Assembly (NCBI GenBank): GCA_004402895.1
Contig: SORT01000001.1
Coordinates: forward strand, 39,621 to 103,620
Length of the DNA: 64,000 nucleotides
Direction: 5' to 3'
Origin: Fidelibacterota bacterium MT.SAG.3
GTDB taxonomy: Bacteria; Fidelibacterota; SORT01
In this document: piece after piece, positions 54,901-62,511 of the stretch
Layout of the letters: each line of letters begins with the position of its first letter
How positions within the stretch are numbered: the first letter of the stretch is position 1
Made by a program: the position numbers and the translations under genes
Notes under the pieces: generated by a model
Seen by the model: only the letters and a program-made list of their open reading frames with translations
Database searches by the model: none
Told to the model about the DNA's origin: nothing

Positions 54901-55845
54901 ATACAAACCGGTAATCCTGAAGTGCAGATAATTTATGACCGAAGATTATTGGCTAAATACGGGTTGAATATTTTCGATGTTGCAAATATAGTTAAAAATA
55001 AGGTGAAGGGCGAAGTAGCCTCCCAATTTAAGGAAGAGGACAGGCGAATAGATATTCTGGTCCGTATCAGTGAGTCAGACAAGGAAAGCATTGATGATCT
55101 GAAACGTTTGGTTGTGAATCCGGGAAGCCCCATTCCTATTCACCTTGCTTCTGTAGCTAATATCAAAGTTGGAGAAGGACCGAGCGAAATACGCCGCGTG
55201 GACCAGCAGCGTGTAGCGCTGATAACCGCAAACACGACAGGAATCGATCTTGGTTCGGCAATGGTGAGCATCTCGGATGCGTTGGACGATATAAACTGGC
55301 CTCGTGGATTCAGCTATGCTCTCAGCGGTCAGAACAAAGAGATGGAAACTTCAATGAACAGTCTGATCTTTGCTCTGATTCTCGCGGTGTTTTTGGTGTA
55401 CGTGGTAATGGCTTCGCAATTTGAATCTCTGATCCACCCATTTGTGATAATGTTCACGATACCGTTGGCATTGATAGGAGTAATGTTGGTTCTTTGGATT
55501 CTTTCGATACCGCTTAGTGTGGTCGTATTTCTCGGGCTGATTATGTTAGCTGGAATTGTAGTGAATAACGCAATAGTTCTTGTCGATTATATCAATCATT
55601 TAAGAGCGAAAGGGATGAATAAGATAGATGCGATAGTCACGGCGGGGAGCGTAAGACTACGTCCGATTCTAATGACTACGGCGACAACCGTTCTTGGATT
55701 ATTACCGATGGCGCTTGGATTAGGGGAAGGCGCCGAGATTCGGACTCCTATGGCTATCACCGTGGTTGCCGGGTTAATAAGCTCGACAGTTTTAACACTG
55801 CTCGTGATCCCAACCGTCTACGCGATCGTAGACAGAAAAGATTAG
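51901..55845 (+). CDS. RND-family efflux transporter, enlarged by two insertions
   Basis: An RND (HAE1-type) proton-driven pump. TM1 region: NTIFNITTTRPVAITMISLAVVVFGF; porter segments APEEVETTISRPAEQALG and VIRxEG-like regions; TM4 with GLALGVGMLVDNSIVVLESIFR, the proton-relay Asp followed by Asn; and PMALGLGEGAEIRTPMAITVVAGL near the end. Usual length is about 1030; this is 1314. One insertion (about residues 321-388) is a Lys/Glu/Arg-rich run (KEKEKKKKEEEAKRRQDRK; KKGKKEKKRGGRRGGGDR) in the first porter domain. A second (about 575-810), between TM6 and TM7, has charged helices and at least four extra hydrophobic segments (TILLLILKILMIILFTLTAP; FVTLLAIFLGSLAGIILMP). The TTG start is supported by GAGGTG upstream. 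Substrate unknown. Confidence 0.88.
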   Translation: MNESGNSGDKLNTIFNITTTRPVAITMISLAVVVFGFVSYQQLALNLMPDITYPTLTVRTEYSGAAPEEVETTISRPAEQALGVVNNLVKLTSISKSGVSDVVLEFGWDTDMNVATQDIREKLDQIRFPDGVDRPLILRYDPSLDPIMRVGLAGGDNLFTLRLFAEEDIKRELETIPGVAAVKIKGGLEREIRVEIDESKLTLRSLNIRTINNLIAQENINLAGGNLKEGQTEYLVRTLNEFKNIDEISNLVVSRIGNVDVRIKDLGIVYETHKDREVITRIGGKESVELEIYKEADANIVAVAGRVRDRLYGTPAQQEFVLEMKEKEKKKKEEEAKRRQDRKDGKLVASVDERKKKKEEKKPDKKGKKEKKRGGRRGGGDRTAMRKAAMTDFIANEMPKGVKMSTLSDQSIFIKSAIDEVMNTAILGAFLAVIVLFVFLRKVSTTLIIAIAIPLSIVATFAPMHIFNVSLNIMSLGGLALGVGMLVDNSIVVLESIFRCREEGDGLMDSAVRGVKEVGTAVFASTLTTIAVFFPIVFVEGIAGQIFGDLSLTVVFSLLASVAVALFLIPMLASRRLDMSKSGLSFDKIKKIDFMQLKAINNLKELSDNDTLSKVEKAYTYILYMLKLTGEFLFKTAMMASTILLLILKILMIILFTLTAPLIMLVSIFTDRLKGFKGWFLAWAERDSFFGLVYTRKIWEELLRFTIPGELMTAVREYFGKFGKRSVYTGESWKLWTGRILRGLFTPVVIVYHIIRFFISIIGSLIGRMGVALMNFVTLLAIFLGSLAGIILMPIVMPFVNLFEVGFDKVNVVYPKAIRWSLNNSGTVIGTSAGLFLFAWFILMPSLGSELIPEVHQGEFNVDVYLPVGTRLEETDKALKLVESKIRGYEMISDLATVVGAEKSANLKSDEGEHTGKVTVRMGAEYLGSEYETELIRNIRRDLSQIPGIVTKISRPALFSFKTPVEVEVQGYDLLILKRMASLVEAKLNEVPGLTDVKSNIQTGNPEVQIIYDRRLLAKYGLNIFDVANIVKNKVKGEVASQFKEEDRRIDILVRISESDKESIDDLKRLVVNPGSPIPIHLASVANIKVGEGPSEIRRVDQQRVALITANTTGIDLGSAMVSISDALDDINWPRGFSYALSGQNKEMETSMNSLIFALILAVFLVYVVMASQFESLIHPFVIMFTIPLALIGVMLVLWILSIPLSVVVFLGLIMLAGIVVNNAIVLVDYINHLRAKGMNKIDAIVTAGSVRLRPILMTTATTVLGLLPMALGLGEGAEIRTPMAITVVAGLISSTVLTLLVIPTVYAIVDRKD

Positions 55846-55876
55846 AAATTATGGAACTCAACTTAGAGGACAAATC

Positions 55877-58800
55877 ATGAATATGAAAGAATCTTTACTT
55901 CCGAAATTTTCAGTTCATAGACCGGTTACGGTCGTCATGACTCTTTTCGCCATACTCGTAGTAGGTTATATAGCGTATACTCAAATTGAGACGGAGCTGT
56001 TTCCCAAGGGGTTTGTCCCGCCGTATCTGGGTGTTTGGATACCATATAGAGAAGCCAATCCAAAAGAGGTGGAAGACCAGATCGCCCGGCCATCTGAAGA
56101 GATGCTTCAAACCGTAAGCGGAGTAAAGCATATCAGCTCGTACAGCCATTCAAACGGGTGTTGGGTATGGCTCGAATTTTCCAACGATACCGATATGGAT
56201 GTAGCGTACATGCTTGTCCGAGAGAGGATGGACAGGCTATTAGCGACAGAGCTTCCTGATGACATCGAGGACGTTTATATTCGGAAATTCAGAAATGATG
56301 ATGATCCGATAGTATGGTTCGGACTCACGATTCCCGAGGAAATGGATGATCCGTTTTTTATTGTTGATTACTACGTCAAGAGAACATTGGAGCAGATTGA
56401 CGGTGTGGCTAATGTCGAGATGTGGGGCGCATCGGAGAAGATAATTCAAATTCTCGTCAATCAGGATAAGGTAAAAGCGCATAAAATTAACGTTTATCAG
56501 TTAATTCAGAATCTTCGCAGGGATAATTTTTCGCTCTCAAGCGGCTACGTATATGATGGAAATAGGAAGATATACGTCAGATCGGACGGTAAATACAGAA
56601 ACATTGATGATGTAAGGAATATACGGATAAAGGGCGAAAATCTGTATTTAAAGGACATAGCCGAGATAGTTTACGATGAACCGCGGCAGCGGAGATGGGT
56701 TCAACGCATTGACGGAAAAAAAGCCATAAGTATTGGTGTTTTTAAGGAATCGATGGCGAATACCGTCGGGCTGTCAAATGAAATACTTGCGAAACTCGAT
56801 GAGCTCTCGAAACATGAAAAGTTGAAGGGGATGACTTTCAATGTATTCTTCAATCAAGGCGGTTTCATTTCACAGTCGGTCGATAATTTGGTAAATGCCG
56901 GATTATGGGGAGGATTATTCGCATTTTCCATTTTATACTTTTTCCTTAGAAGATTCAAAATGGCGTTCATCATTAATTTAGCCATTCCACTTTCACTTCT
57001 GATGACAGTGACCGTTTTGTATTTTATGGGGTGGACGATGAACATGATGACCATGATGGGGCTGATGCTTAGCGTCGGTCTTGTTGTGGATAATTCTATC
57101 GTTATCGTGGAGAATATTTACCGGCTGAGAAACAAGGGAATGAGCAGAGAGGAATCATCGGTCAAAGGAGCCAGCGAAGTCTCCCTCGCCATCACTATGG
57201 CTACACTCACAACTGTAGTAGTCTTCCTCCCATTGATCCTGATGAATGATGACATAGGTTTCGCTTTTTATATGTTAAGGATCGGGCTCCCGGTGATCGT
57301 AGCTCTGATAGCTTCGCTTTTTGTTGCATTGGTCATCATACCGCTTGCCACAACCCGGTTAGTATCCAAAAAACAGACTAAAAGATCAGGTCTGATCGAG
57401 TGGGGTACGAATGCATACGACAGGATACTAAAGTGGACGCTGCTTCATCGGTTAGAAACTACTATAATCGTATTAGCATTGATGCTCAGCATGCAGATAC
57501 CGATGAGCGGGGTAAAACAAGGCGATCAGGGCGGGGGAAATATAAATGATGTAAGATTGCTGTTGGATATGCCGGAGCATTATACGATGGATGATGCAAA
57601 GGCTCTCGTAGATACGATCGAGGGTTATGTAAATAAGATGAACGCAGTTTACAATGTGAAGACGGTCAATTCAAGGTACTCGAACAACTGGGGAAGGGTT
57701 CGTGTATTTTTGAATCCTCCGAAGGAAACGCAATGGTGGCAGGTTGTTTGGAAAAACATCAGTAATTCAATCGGTCTCTCGAATGATTCTGTAATGACGA
57801 GAAATGAAGTACTTGAAGATCTAAAAGAGAATGTTCCAAAATATCCCGGTGTGAAAATCCGTACCTCATGGAGAGATGATTCGGGCGGCGGCTCGGTATC
57901 TATACTGCTTCAAGGTGATGATACTCAGACATTAGTGGAACTTTCGGAAGAGGTCGAACGGCGCATCAGCAGGATCCCGGAGATAATCAGTGTTGAAACC
58001 GACCGTGACAAAGGCGCTTCGGAAATTCAGCTTTTTATTAAACGTGACCAAGCCGCAAAATACGGGATCAACCCACGCGTTATCTCAGGGCAGATCTCAT
58101 ACGCTCTTCGGGGTATAGAACTCCCGGAATTCCAATCGACCGAAAGGGAGATCGATGTCAGAGTGCAATATGCTGAAGAGGACATGGAGAACTTTGAGCA
58201 GCTGAAGAGTATGACATTTCTAACGAGCTCGGGTCAGGAAATTCCACTCTCTTCGCTTGTGGATTTCCGAATTGTAAAGGGTATGGGAGAAATTCACCGG
58301 AGAGATGGCAAAACAACACTTGAGATCAATGGATTTACTACAGAAGATGATATACAAATGGTTCATAAGAAGATCACTAAAGCGTTAGCAAGTTTTGAAA
58401 TGCCTCGCGGCTACACGTGGTCATTGGGTAATCGTTTTATGAGGATGCAGGAGACTAACAGCTCGCAAAAGTTTGCGGTTATTCTTGCAATAACATTCGT
58501 ATTCCTCCTCATGGGAGTACTTTTTGAGTCGTTCATTTTACCCCTTTCGGTTCTTATATCAATTCCGCTCTCATTCTTCGGAGCTTACTGGTTGCTTTAC
58601 ATCACGGGAACACCGTTCGATCTTATGGCGGGGATAGGATTGATCATTCTGATAGGGATCGTCGTTAATAATGCGATTGTCTTGATCGATATGATAAACA
58701 GGTTGCGAAAAGATGGATTATCACGGAGTGAGGCGATCATCGAAGCGGGGCATCATCGCTTCCGTCCAATTCTCATGACGGCGTTTACAACAATATTCGG

Positions 58801-58999
58801 ATTGATCCCGATGGCGGTTGGGAATGCCAGTCTTATAGGAATGCCCTACGCTCCTCTCGGAAGAGTGATGATAGGCGGATTACTATCCTCAACAGCTCTA
58901 ACGCTTGTAGCAGTACCGCTTTTCTATACGTTCTTTGATGACCTGAGAAATATCTGGAGTAAAGTTCAGGTATTGGCGTTTGGGAGAGGTAAATCCTGA
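55877..58999 (+). CDS. RND-family efflux transporter
   Basis: A second RND pump of normal length (1040 residues). TM1 follows LPKFSVHRPVTVVMTLFAILVVGYIAY; ANPKEVEDQIARPSEEMLQTVSG is the first porter motif; TM4 has MMGLMLSVGLVVDNSIVIVENIYR with Asp then Asn; the C-terminal half has GIGLIILIGIVVNNAIVLIDMIN and HHRFRPILMTAFTTIFGLIPMA, both RND signatures. Its ATG lies 31 bases after the first pump. Two different RND proteins with one adaptor suggest a heteromeric trimer, as in MdtBC-type systems, or two pumps that share the adaptor. Confidence 0.92.
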   Translation: MNMKESLLPKFSVHRPVTVVMTLFAILVVGYIAYTQIETELFPKGFVPPYLGVWIPYREANPKEVEDQIARPSEEMLQTVSGVKHISSYSHSNGCWVWLEFSNDTDMDVAYMLVRERMDRLLATELPDDIEDVYIRKFRNDDDPIVWFGLTIPEEMDDPFFIVDYYVKRTLEQIDGVANVEMWGASEKIIQILVNQDKVKAHKINVYQLIQNLRRDNFSLSSGYVYDGNRKIYVRSDGKYRNIDDVRNIRIKGENLYLKDIAEIVYDEPRQRRWVQRIDGKKAISIGVFKESMANTVGLSNEILAKLDELSKHEKLKGMTFNVFFNQGGFISQSVDNLVNAGLWGGLFAFSILYFFLRRFKMAFIINLAIPLSLLMTVTVLYFMGWTMNMMTMMGLMLSVGLVVDNSIVIVENIYRLRNKGMSREESSVKGASEVSLAITMATLTTVVVFLPLILMNDDIGFAFYMLRIGLPVIVALIASLFVALVIIPLATTRLVSKKQTKRSGLIEWGTNAYDRILKWTLLHRLETTIIVLALMLSMQIPMSGVKQGDQGGGNINDVRLLLDMPEHYTMDDAKALVDTIEGYVNKMNAVYNVKTVNSRYSNNWGRVRVFLNPPKETQWWQVVWKNISNSIGLSNDSVMTRNEVLEDLKENVPKYPGVKIRTSWRDDSGGGSVSILLQGDDTQTLVELSEEVERRISRIPEIISVETDRDKGASEIQLFIKRDQAAKYGINPRVISGQISYALRGIELPEFQSTEREIDVRVQYAEEDMENFEQLKSMTFLTSSGQEIPLSSLVDFRIVKGMGEIHRRDGKTTLEINGFTTEDDIQMVHKKITKALASFEMPRGYTWSLGNRFMRMQETNSSQKFAVILAITFVFLLMGVLFESFILPLSVLISIPLSFFGAYWLLYITGTPFDLMAGIGLIILIGIVVNNAIVLIDMINRLRKDGLSRSEAIIEAGHHRFRPILMTAFTTIFGLIPMAVGNASLIGMPYAPLGRVMIGGLLSSTALTLVAVPLFYTFFDDLRNIWSKVQVLAFGRGKS

Positions 59000-59183
59000 T
59001 CGACAGGGGATAAGCTCAAACCATCACCTTGACGTCATAGCGAGGAGCGGAGCAATGTGGCAGCCGAAGACAGGCGTAAGCCAATCTCTTAAATAGCGAT
59101 TGAGGAAAGATTTGAGATTGCTCCGAGGGAGTTCCTTCGGAACTTCATCCATTTGTTGGTGGATTCGCAATAGACAGCAATGT

Positions 59184-59226
59184 GCGAGTCAGGAAAAAGA
59201 AAGAGTGTCTTTGACACCCTGACCGC
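59184..59226. repeat. GCGAGTCAGG/CCTGACCGCC hairpin repeat (copy 4)
   Basis: Outer arms GCGAGTCAGG and CCTGACCGCC enclose an inner stem GTGTC-TTT-GACAC. The outer arms match the unit at 371-395. It sits just upstream of a putative terminator and rlmD. Confidence 0.55.
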
Positions 59227-59261
59227 CAGAGAAGAAACCGTTAAATTAAAAGTGTGTTGAA

Positions 59262-59288
59262 AAAGCCCTCGAAAAATTTGAGGGCTTT
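59262..59288 (+). terminator. Putative intrinsic terminator
   Basis: AAAGCCCTC (59262-59270) and GAGGGCTTT (59280-59288) make a nine-pair stem with a nine-base A/T loop, followed by TAATATTATTG, only a partial T tail. It stands between the efflux operon and rlmD. Confidence 0.5.
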
Positions 59289-59362
59289 AATATTATTGCT
59301 TTATTTACTTCTGATTCTATATAGCCTATATTCTTAATCACGATTTTAAAAAGGATAGCCGT

Positions 59363-60763
59363 TTGAAAAAGAATGACATATTAGATGTGACGATAGAATC
59401 TCTCGCCTTCGGTGGAAAGGGATTGTTGAAGATCGACGGTAAAGCATTGTTCGTACGGAATTCGCTGCCCGGAGAAAAATTACGGGTAAAAGTAATTAAA
59501 AGTCGCTCGGGTTTTGCCGAAGCGATCCCGTTACAAACTTTGACACGGTCGAAATATTATGTGGAGCCGGAATGTTCGCATTTCAAGTATTGTGGAGGTT
59601 GCACACTCCAAAACTTAAAATACGAAGAGCAGCTTGTTCAAAAAGAAAGGCAGATAAAGGAGACGATTGAGCATCTTGGCGGATATAAAAATATCCAGAT
59701 GGAACCAATTGTGCCGGCGCCTGATGTGTTTTATTATCGCAATAAAATGGAATTTTCGTTTTCTAATAAGCGGTGGCTTACTGAAGAAGATGAACATAAG
59801 CCGAAAGATTTTGCTCTCGGATTGCACGTGCCGGGAAACTTTGAAAAAGTACTCGATATTGATAATTGTCACCTCCAATCAGAGTTATCCAACAGGATCT
59901 TGAATAGCGTTAAAGAATCAACTCAATCAGAGAAGCTTAAAGCGTATGACGTAAGGAACCATAACGGTTATTTGAGATATTTGGTTATCAGGCAATCAGC
60001 GAATATGGACGATCTATTGGTGAATATTGTAACAAAACATAATGAGCCGAATAAATTAAAAAAAGTAGTGGAAAAACTTCTCAAAGATTGTCCTGAAGTC
60101 ACTTGCGTCGTAAATGTGATAAACGAAGGCGTTGCTTCGATCGCTTACGGCTCAAAGATCAACCTTCTGTACGGTGACGGTAATCTACACGAACGTATTG
60201 CAGACGTAAACCTTGAGATTGGTCCGCAGGAATTTTTGCAAACTAATACAAAAGCGGCAGAGTTATTATACGCTAAAATATTAGATTATGCCGACTTCTC
60301 GAAAGACGATGATGTTTTTGACCTCTTTAGCGGTGTCGGATCGATATCGTTGTACATCGCTCCTCATGTAAGGAGCGTAATAGGATTCGAGCTGCTGCCC
60401 GAAGCGGTGGATAGCGCCGGAAGAAACGCGGCATCTAACGGGATTTTAAATTGTAAATTCATCTCGGGAGATATGAGAGAATTATTCAGGGACCTCGATT
60501 TTGTGAAAAAAGTTCATGGCATCCCCGACGTTATTGTTCTTGATCCTCCAAGAGGCGGGTTACATCCGAGTATTCCGAAAAGAATTTCTCAATTGAAGCC
60601 TTCAAAAGTGATATATGTATCTTGTAATCCGGCATCATTCGCTCGAGATCTGAAAATATTTGCGGAGAGAGATTTCAAACTAAAAAAATTACAAGCATTT
60701 GACTTATTCCCTCATACTCCGCATGCTGAATTAGTTTCACTTTTGGAACATGAACAAAAGTGA
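59363..60763 (+). CDS. rlmD: 23S rRNA (uracil-5-)-methyltransferase
   Basis: RumA-type methyltransferases make 5-methyluridine in 23S rRNA. The TRAM domain (DVTIESLAFGGKGLLKIDGKALFVRNSLPGE, quoted in part: LAFGGKGLLKIDGKALF) is followed by a four-Cys iron-sulfur motif CSHFKYCGGCTLQNLKY, then the SAM-binding DLFSGVGSISLYIAPHV and the catalytic Cys in VIYVSCNPASFARDL. The late DLFPHTPHAELVSLL is a family signature. 466 residues. TTG at 59363 with AAGGATAGCCG upstream. Which uridine it modifies (RlmC/RlmD/RlmCD) is not certain. Confidence 0.92.
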   Translation: MKKNDILDVTIESLAFGGKGLLKIDGKALFVRNSLPGEKLRVKVIKSRSGFAEAIPLQTLTRSKYYVEPECSHFKYCGGCTLQNLKYEEQLVQKERQIKETIEHLGGYKNIQMEPIVPAPDVFYYRNKMEFSFSNKRWLTEEDEHKPKDFALGLHVPGNFEKVLDIDNCHLQSELSNRILNSVKESTQSEKLKAYDVRNHNGYLRYLVIRQSANMDDLLVNIVTKHNEPNKLKKVVEKLLKDCPEVTCVVNVINEGVASIAYGSKINLLYGDGNLHERIADVNLEIGPQEFLQTNTKAAELLYAKILDYADFSKDDDVFDLFSGVGSISLYIAPHVRSVIGFELLPEAVDSAGRNAASNGILNCKFISGDMRELFRDLDFVKKVHGIPDVIVLDPPRGGLHPSIPKRISQLKPSKVIYVSCNPASFARDLKIFAERDFKLKKLQAFDLFPHTPHAELVSLLEHEQK

Positions 60764-60774
60764 TAGGAAAATTG

Positions 60775-60803
60775 TTGACATTACACGCTTGTAGCTATAT
60801 TAT
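60775..60803 (+). promoter_or_regulatory. Strong sigma70-type promoter for the K+ channel operon
   Basis: TTGACA (60775-60780), a 17-base spacer, and TATTAT (60798-60803) form an almost ideal promoter in the gap after the rlmD stop. The start codon TTG of the channel gene is 27 bases further on. It implies the channel genes are transcribed apart from rlmD. Confidence 0.65.
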
Positions 60804-60829
60804 CATCAATTAAGGCTGAAATCATTCTT

Positions 60830-61996
60830 TTGAAAATATTGGGTAAAATAAGATTGGGATTAAAGATTTTAACCGAGGGTATGGTACACAAAGTATTCCT
60901 CGCCATATTCCTCGTGATGACTGTCGGTGCATCGGTTGTGTTTTTTTTTGAAAAAGGTCAAAGCGCAGAACATTTTGAGACTATATTCGATTCAATCTGG
61001 TGGGCTTTGGTTACCATGACGACCGTTGGCTACGGGGATATGGTTCCGGTTACGATTGGAGGCAGGATAGTGGGCGCATTCATTATGTTTTCGGGCGTTG
61101 CGCTTGTTTCAATGTTTACTGCTACGATCTCTTCAATTTATGTAGCGAGAAAAATACGAGAGGGAAAAGGATTGGAAAAAATTAATTTTGAAGGTCATAT
61201 TGTCATTTGCGGCTGGAACGAATATTCAGAAGCTTTGTTAGAATCTTTGCTGTCGCTAAGTAACACCGATAATTTGAAGATAGTACTTATAAATGAGCTT
61301 TCCGAGGATGATATAAACAACGTCATGTTCAAGCATAAAAAGTTAGAGATAAAATATGTGAGAGGAGATTTCACCAGCGAAAATATACTTGATCTCGCGA
61401 ATGTGCGCGAAGCACAGACAGTTCTTGTCACGCCCGATAACAGTACACTGTCAACGAGTGAACCGGATGAACGGACGCTTCTCACGACTCTGACTCTCAA
61501 GGCAATGAATCCGTCTGTCAAGGTATATGCCCATATACTTAACCAGGCGTCAAAAGGGCATCTAAGGCGGGCAAATGTAGACGATATAATTATTCGGGAT
61601 GAATTCACCGGTTTTTTTCTAGCTTCCCATGTGGCTAACCCCGGCATACCTCAGGCGTTTTCCGAACTTTTGAACTACAGCGTGAGAATGAATCTTCAAA
61701 GGATTGAAATTCCTGCGAACAAGGTGGGGAATACTTTCGGAGAGTTATCAGATTATTTCAAGGATGCCGGCAATGGAATACTCATAGGCATCACATCTGA
61801 AAGAGAAGCTGTTAAAATATCCGATGTGCTAACTTCCGATGCCTCCTCTCTTGATCAATTTATTGAACGGAAGTTTGCGGAATCAGGTATAAATCTTGAA
61901 GACGAAAAAGGACATCGAGTGGAAATTAACCCACCTAATAGTCTGATAATCGCAAGCAATGACGTTGCTTTAATAATAGGTGAAAATCAAAATTAA
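60830..61996 (+). CDS. Two-helix potassium channel with RCK (TrkA-N/C-type) domain
   Basis: Two membrane helices (VFLAIFLVMTVGASVVFFFE; GRIVGAFIMFSGVALVSMFTA) flank a pore loop with the selectivity filter TMTTVGYGDMVPV (near residue 64), so it is a K+ channel. Its cytosolic part begins HIVICGWNEYSEALLESLL, an RCK/TrkA-N Rossmann domain, with DNSTLSTSEPDERTLLTTLTLKA and a C-terminal RCK part. The Rossmann glycine motif reads CGWNE rather than GxGxxG, which may alter ligand binding. 388 residues; start TTG at 60830. It ends three bases before a separate cyclic-nucleotide-binding gene, an arrangement that hints at a shared complex. Confidence 0.9.
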   Translation: MKILGKIRLGLKILTEGMVHKVFLAIFLVMTVGASVVFFFEKGQSAEHFETIFDSIWWALVTMTTVGYGDMVPVTIGGRIVGAFIMFSGVALVSMFTATISSIYVARKIREGKGLEKINFEGHIVICGWNEYSEALLESLLSLSNTDNLKIVLINELSEDDINNVMFKHKKLEIKYVRGDFTSENILDLANVREAQTVLVTPDNSTLSTSEPDERTLLTTLTLKAMNPSVKVYAHILNQASKGHLRRANVDDIIIRDEFTGFFLASHVANPGIPQAFSELLNYSVRMNLQRIEIPANKVGNTFGELSDYFKDAGNGILIGITSEREAVKISDVLTSDASSLDQFIERKFAESGINLEDEKGHRVEINPPNSLIIASNDVALIIGENQN

Positions 61997-61999
61997 ATT

Positions 62000-62509
62000 A
62001 TGATTGATAAAACTAAAATAGTAGATTTCGCAATATTCAAGGATCTTAATGACGCGCAGCTCAACGAAGTTTGCAAGAAACTTGTTGAACGCAGTTATGA
62101 AGAAAATGAGACTATCTTTTCGGAAGGCGATGTCGGAACTTCGCTCTTTCTATTATTGGAGGGGGAGGTTGAGATCACACAGGCGCTTACTTTGAAAATA
62201 AATAATTCTGAAATAGACAATCGCGAAAAATCTCTCATCAGGCTTAACGCAGATGTAAAGACCTTTTTCGGAGAGGTCGGCTTAATAGAAAAGGACGGCG
62301 TCAGGACTGCTACAGTTCGCACTACTTCAAACTCTTTGATCACCAGGCTGTCCAAAAAGGATTTTAAGGAATTAATGGAAAATGACCCCGTTCTCGGCAC
62401 AATTCTTCTTAGCAATATTGCGGAAGTTCTTTGTCAGAGACTTCGCACTACGAACGCAAATGTATTAAAAATAACTACTGCCTTCAGCTTAGCCCTCTCC
62501 AAGCAGTAA
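62000..62509 (+). CDS. Stand-alone cyclic-nucleotide-binding domain protein
   Basis: A single cNMP-binding (CAP-type) domain of 169 residues: [47 protein letters not shown] (quoted in part: [21 protein letters not shown]), then [20 protein letters not shown], with the phosphate-binding cassette FGEVGLI...RTATV. No DNA-binding, kinase or membrane part. The usual residues contacting the cyclic phosphate (Gly-Glu and Arg-Thr/Ala) are present, suggesting a functional site. Start ATG at 62000, three bases after the channel gene. Its role as a regulatory subunit of that channel is inferred from adjacency only. Confidence 0.85.
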   Translation: MIDKTKIVDFAIFKDLNDAQLNEVCKKLVERSYEENETIFSEGDVGTSLFLLLEGEVEITQALTLKINNSEIDNREKSLIRLNADVKTFFGEVGLIEKDGVRTATVRTTSNSLITRLSKKDFKELMENDPVLGTILLSNIAEVLCQRLRTTNANVLKITTAFSLALSKQ

Positions 62510-62511
62510 TC

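Larger units (their letters stand above)
59000..59362. repeat. Repeat-rich intergenic region after the efflux operon
   Basis: 363 bases with no gene. 59048-59125 is a palindromic element with terminal arms CGGAGCAAT and ATTGCTCCG; inside it, 59057-59088 matches 7674-7705 with one difference. AGTTCC-TTC-GGAACT forms a hairpin at 59130-59144. 59184-59226 is a GCGAGTCAGG..CCTGACCGCC unit with an inner GTGTC-TTT-GACAC stem. The arm sequences resemble GAGCAAT/ATTGCTC elements scattered in other genomes. Confidence 0.7.
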
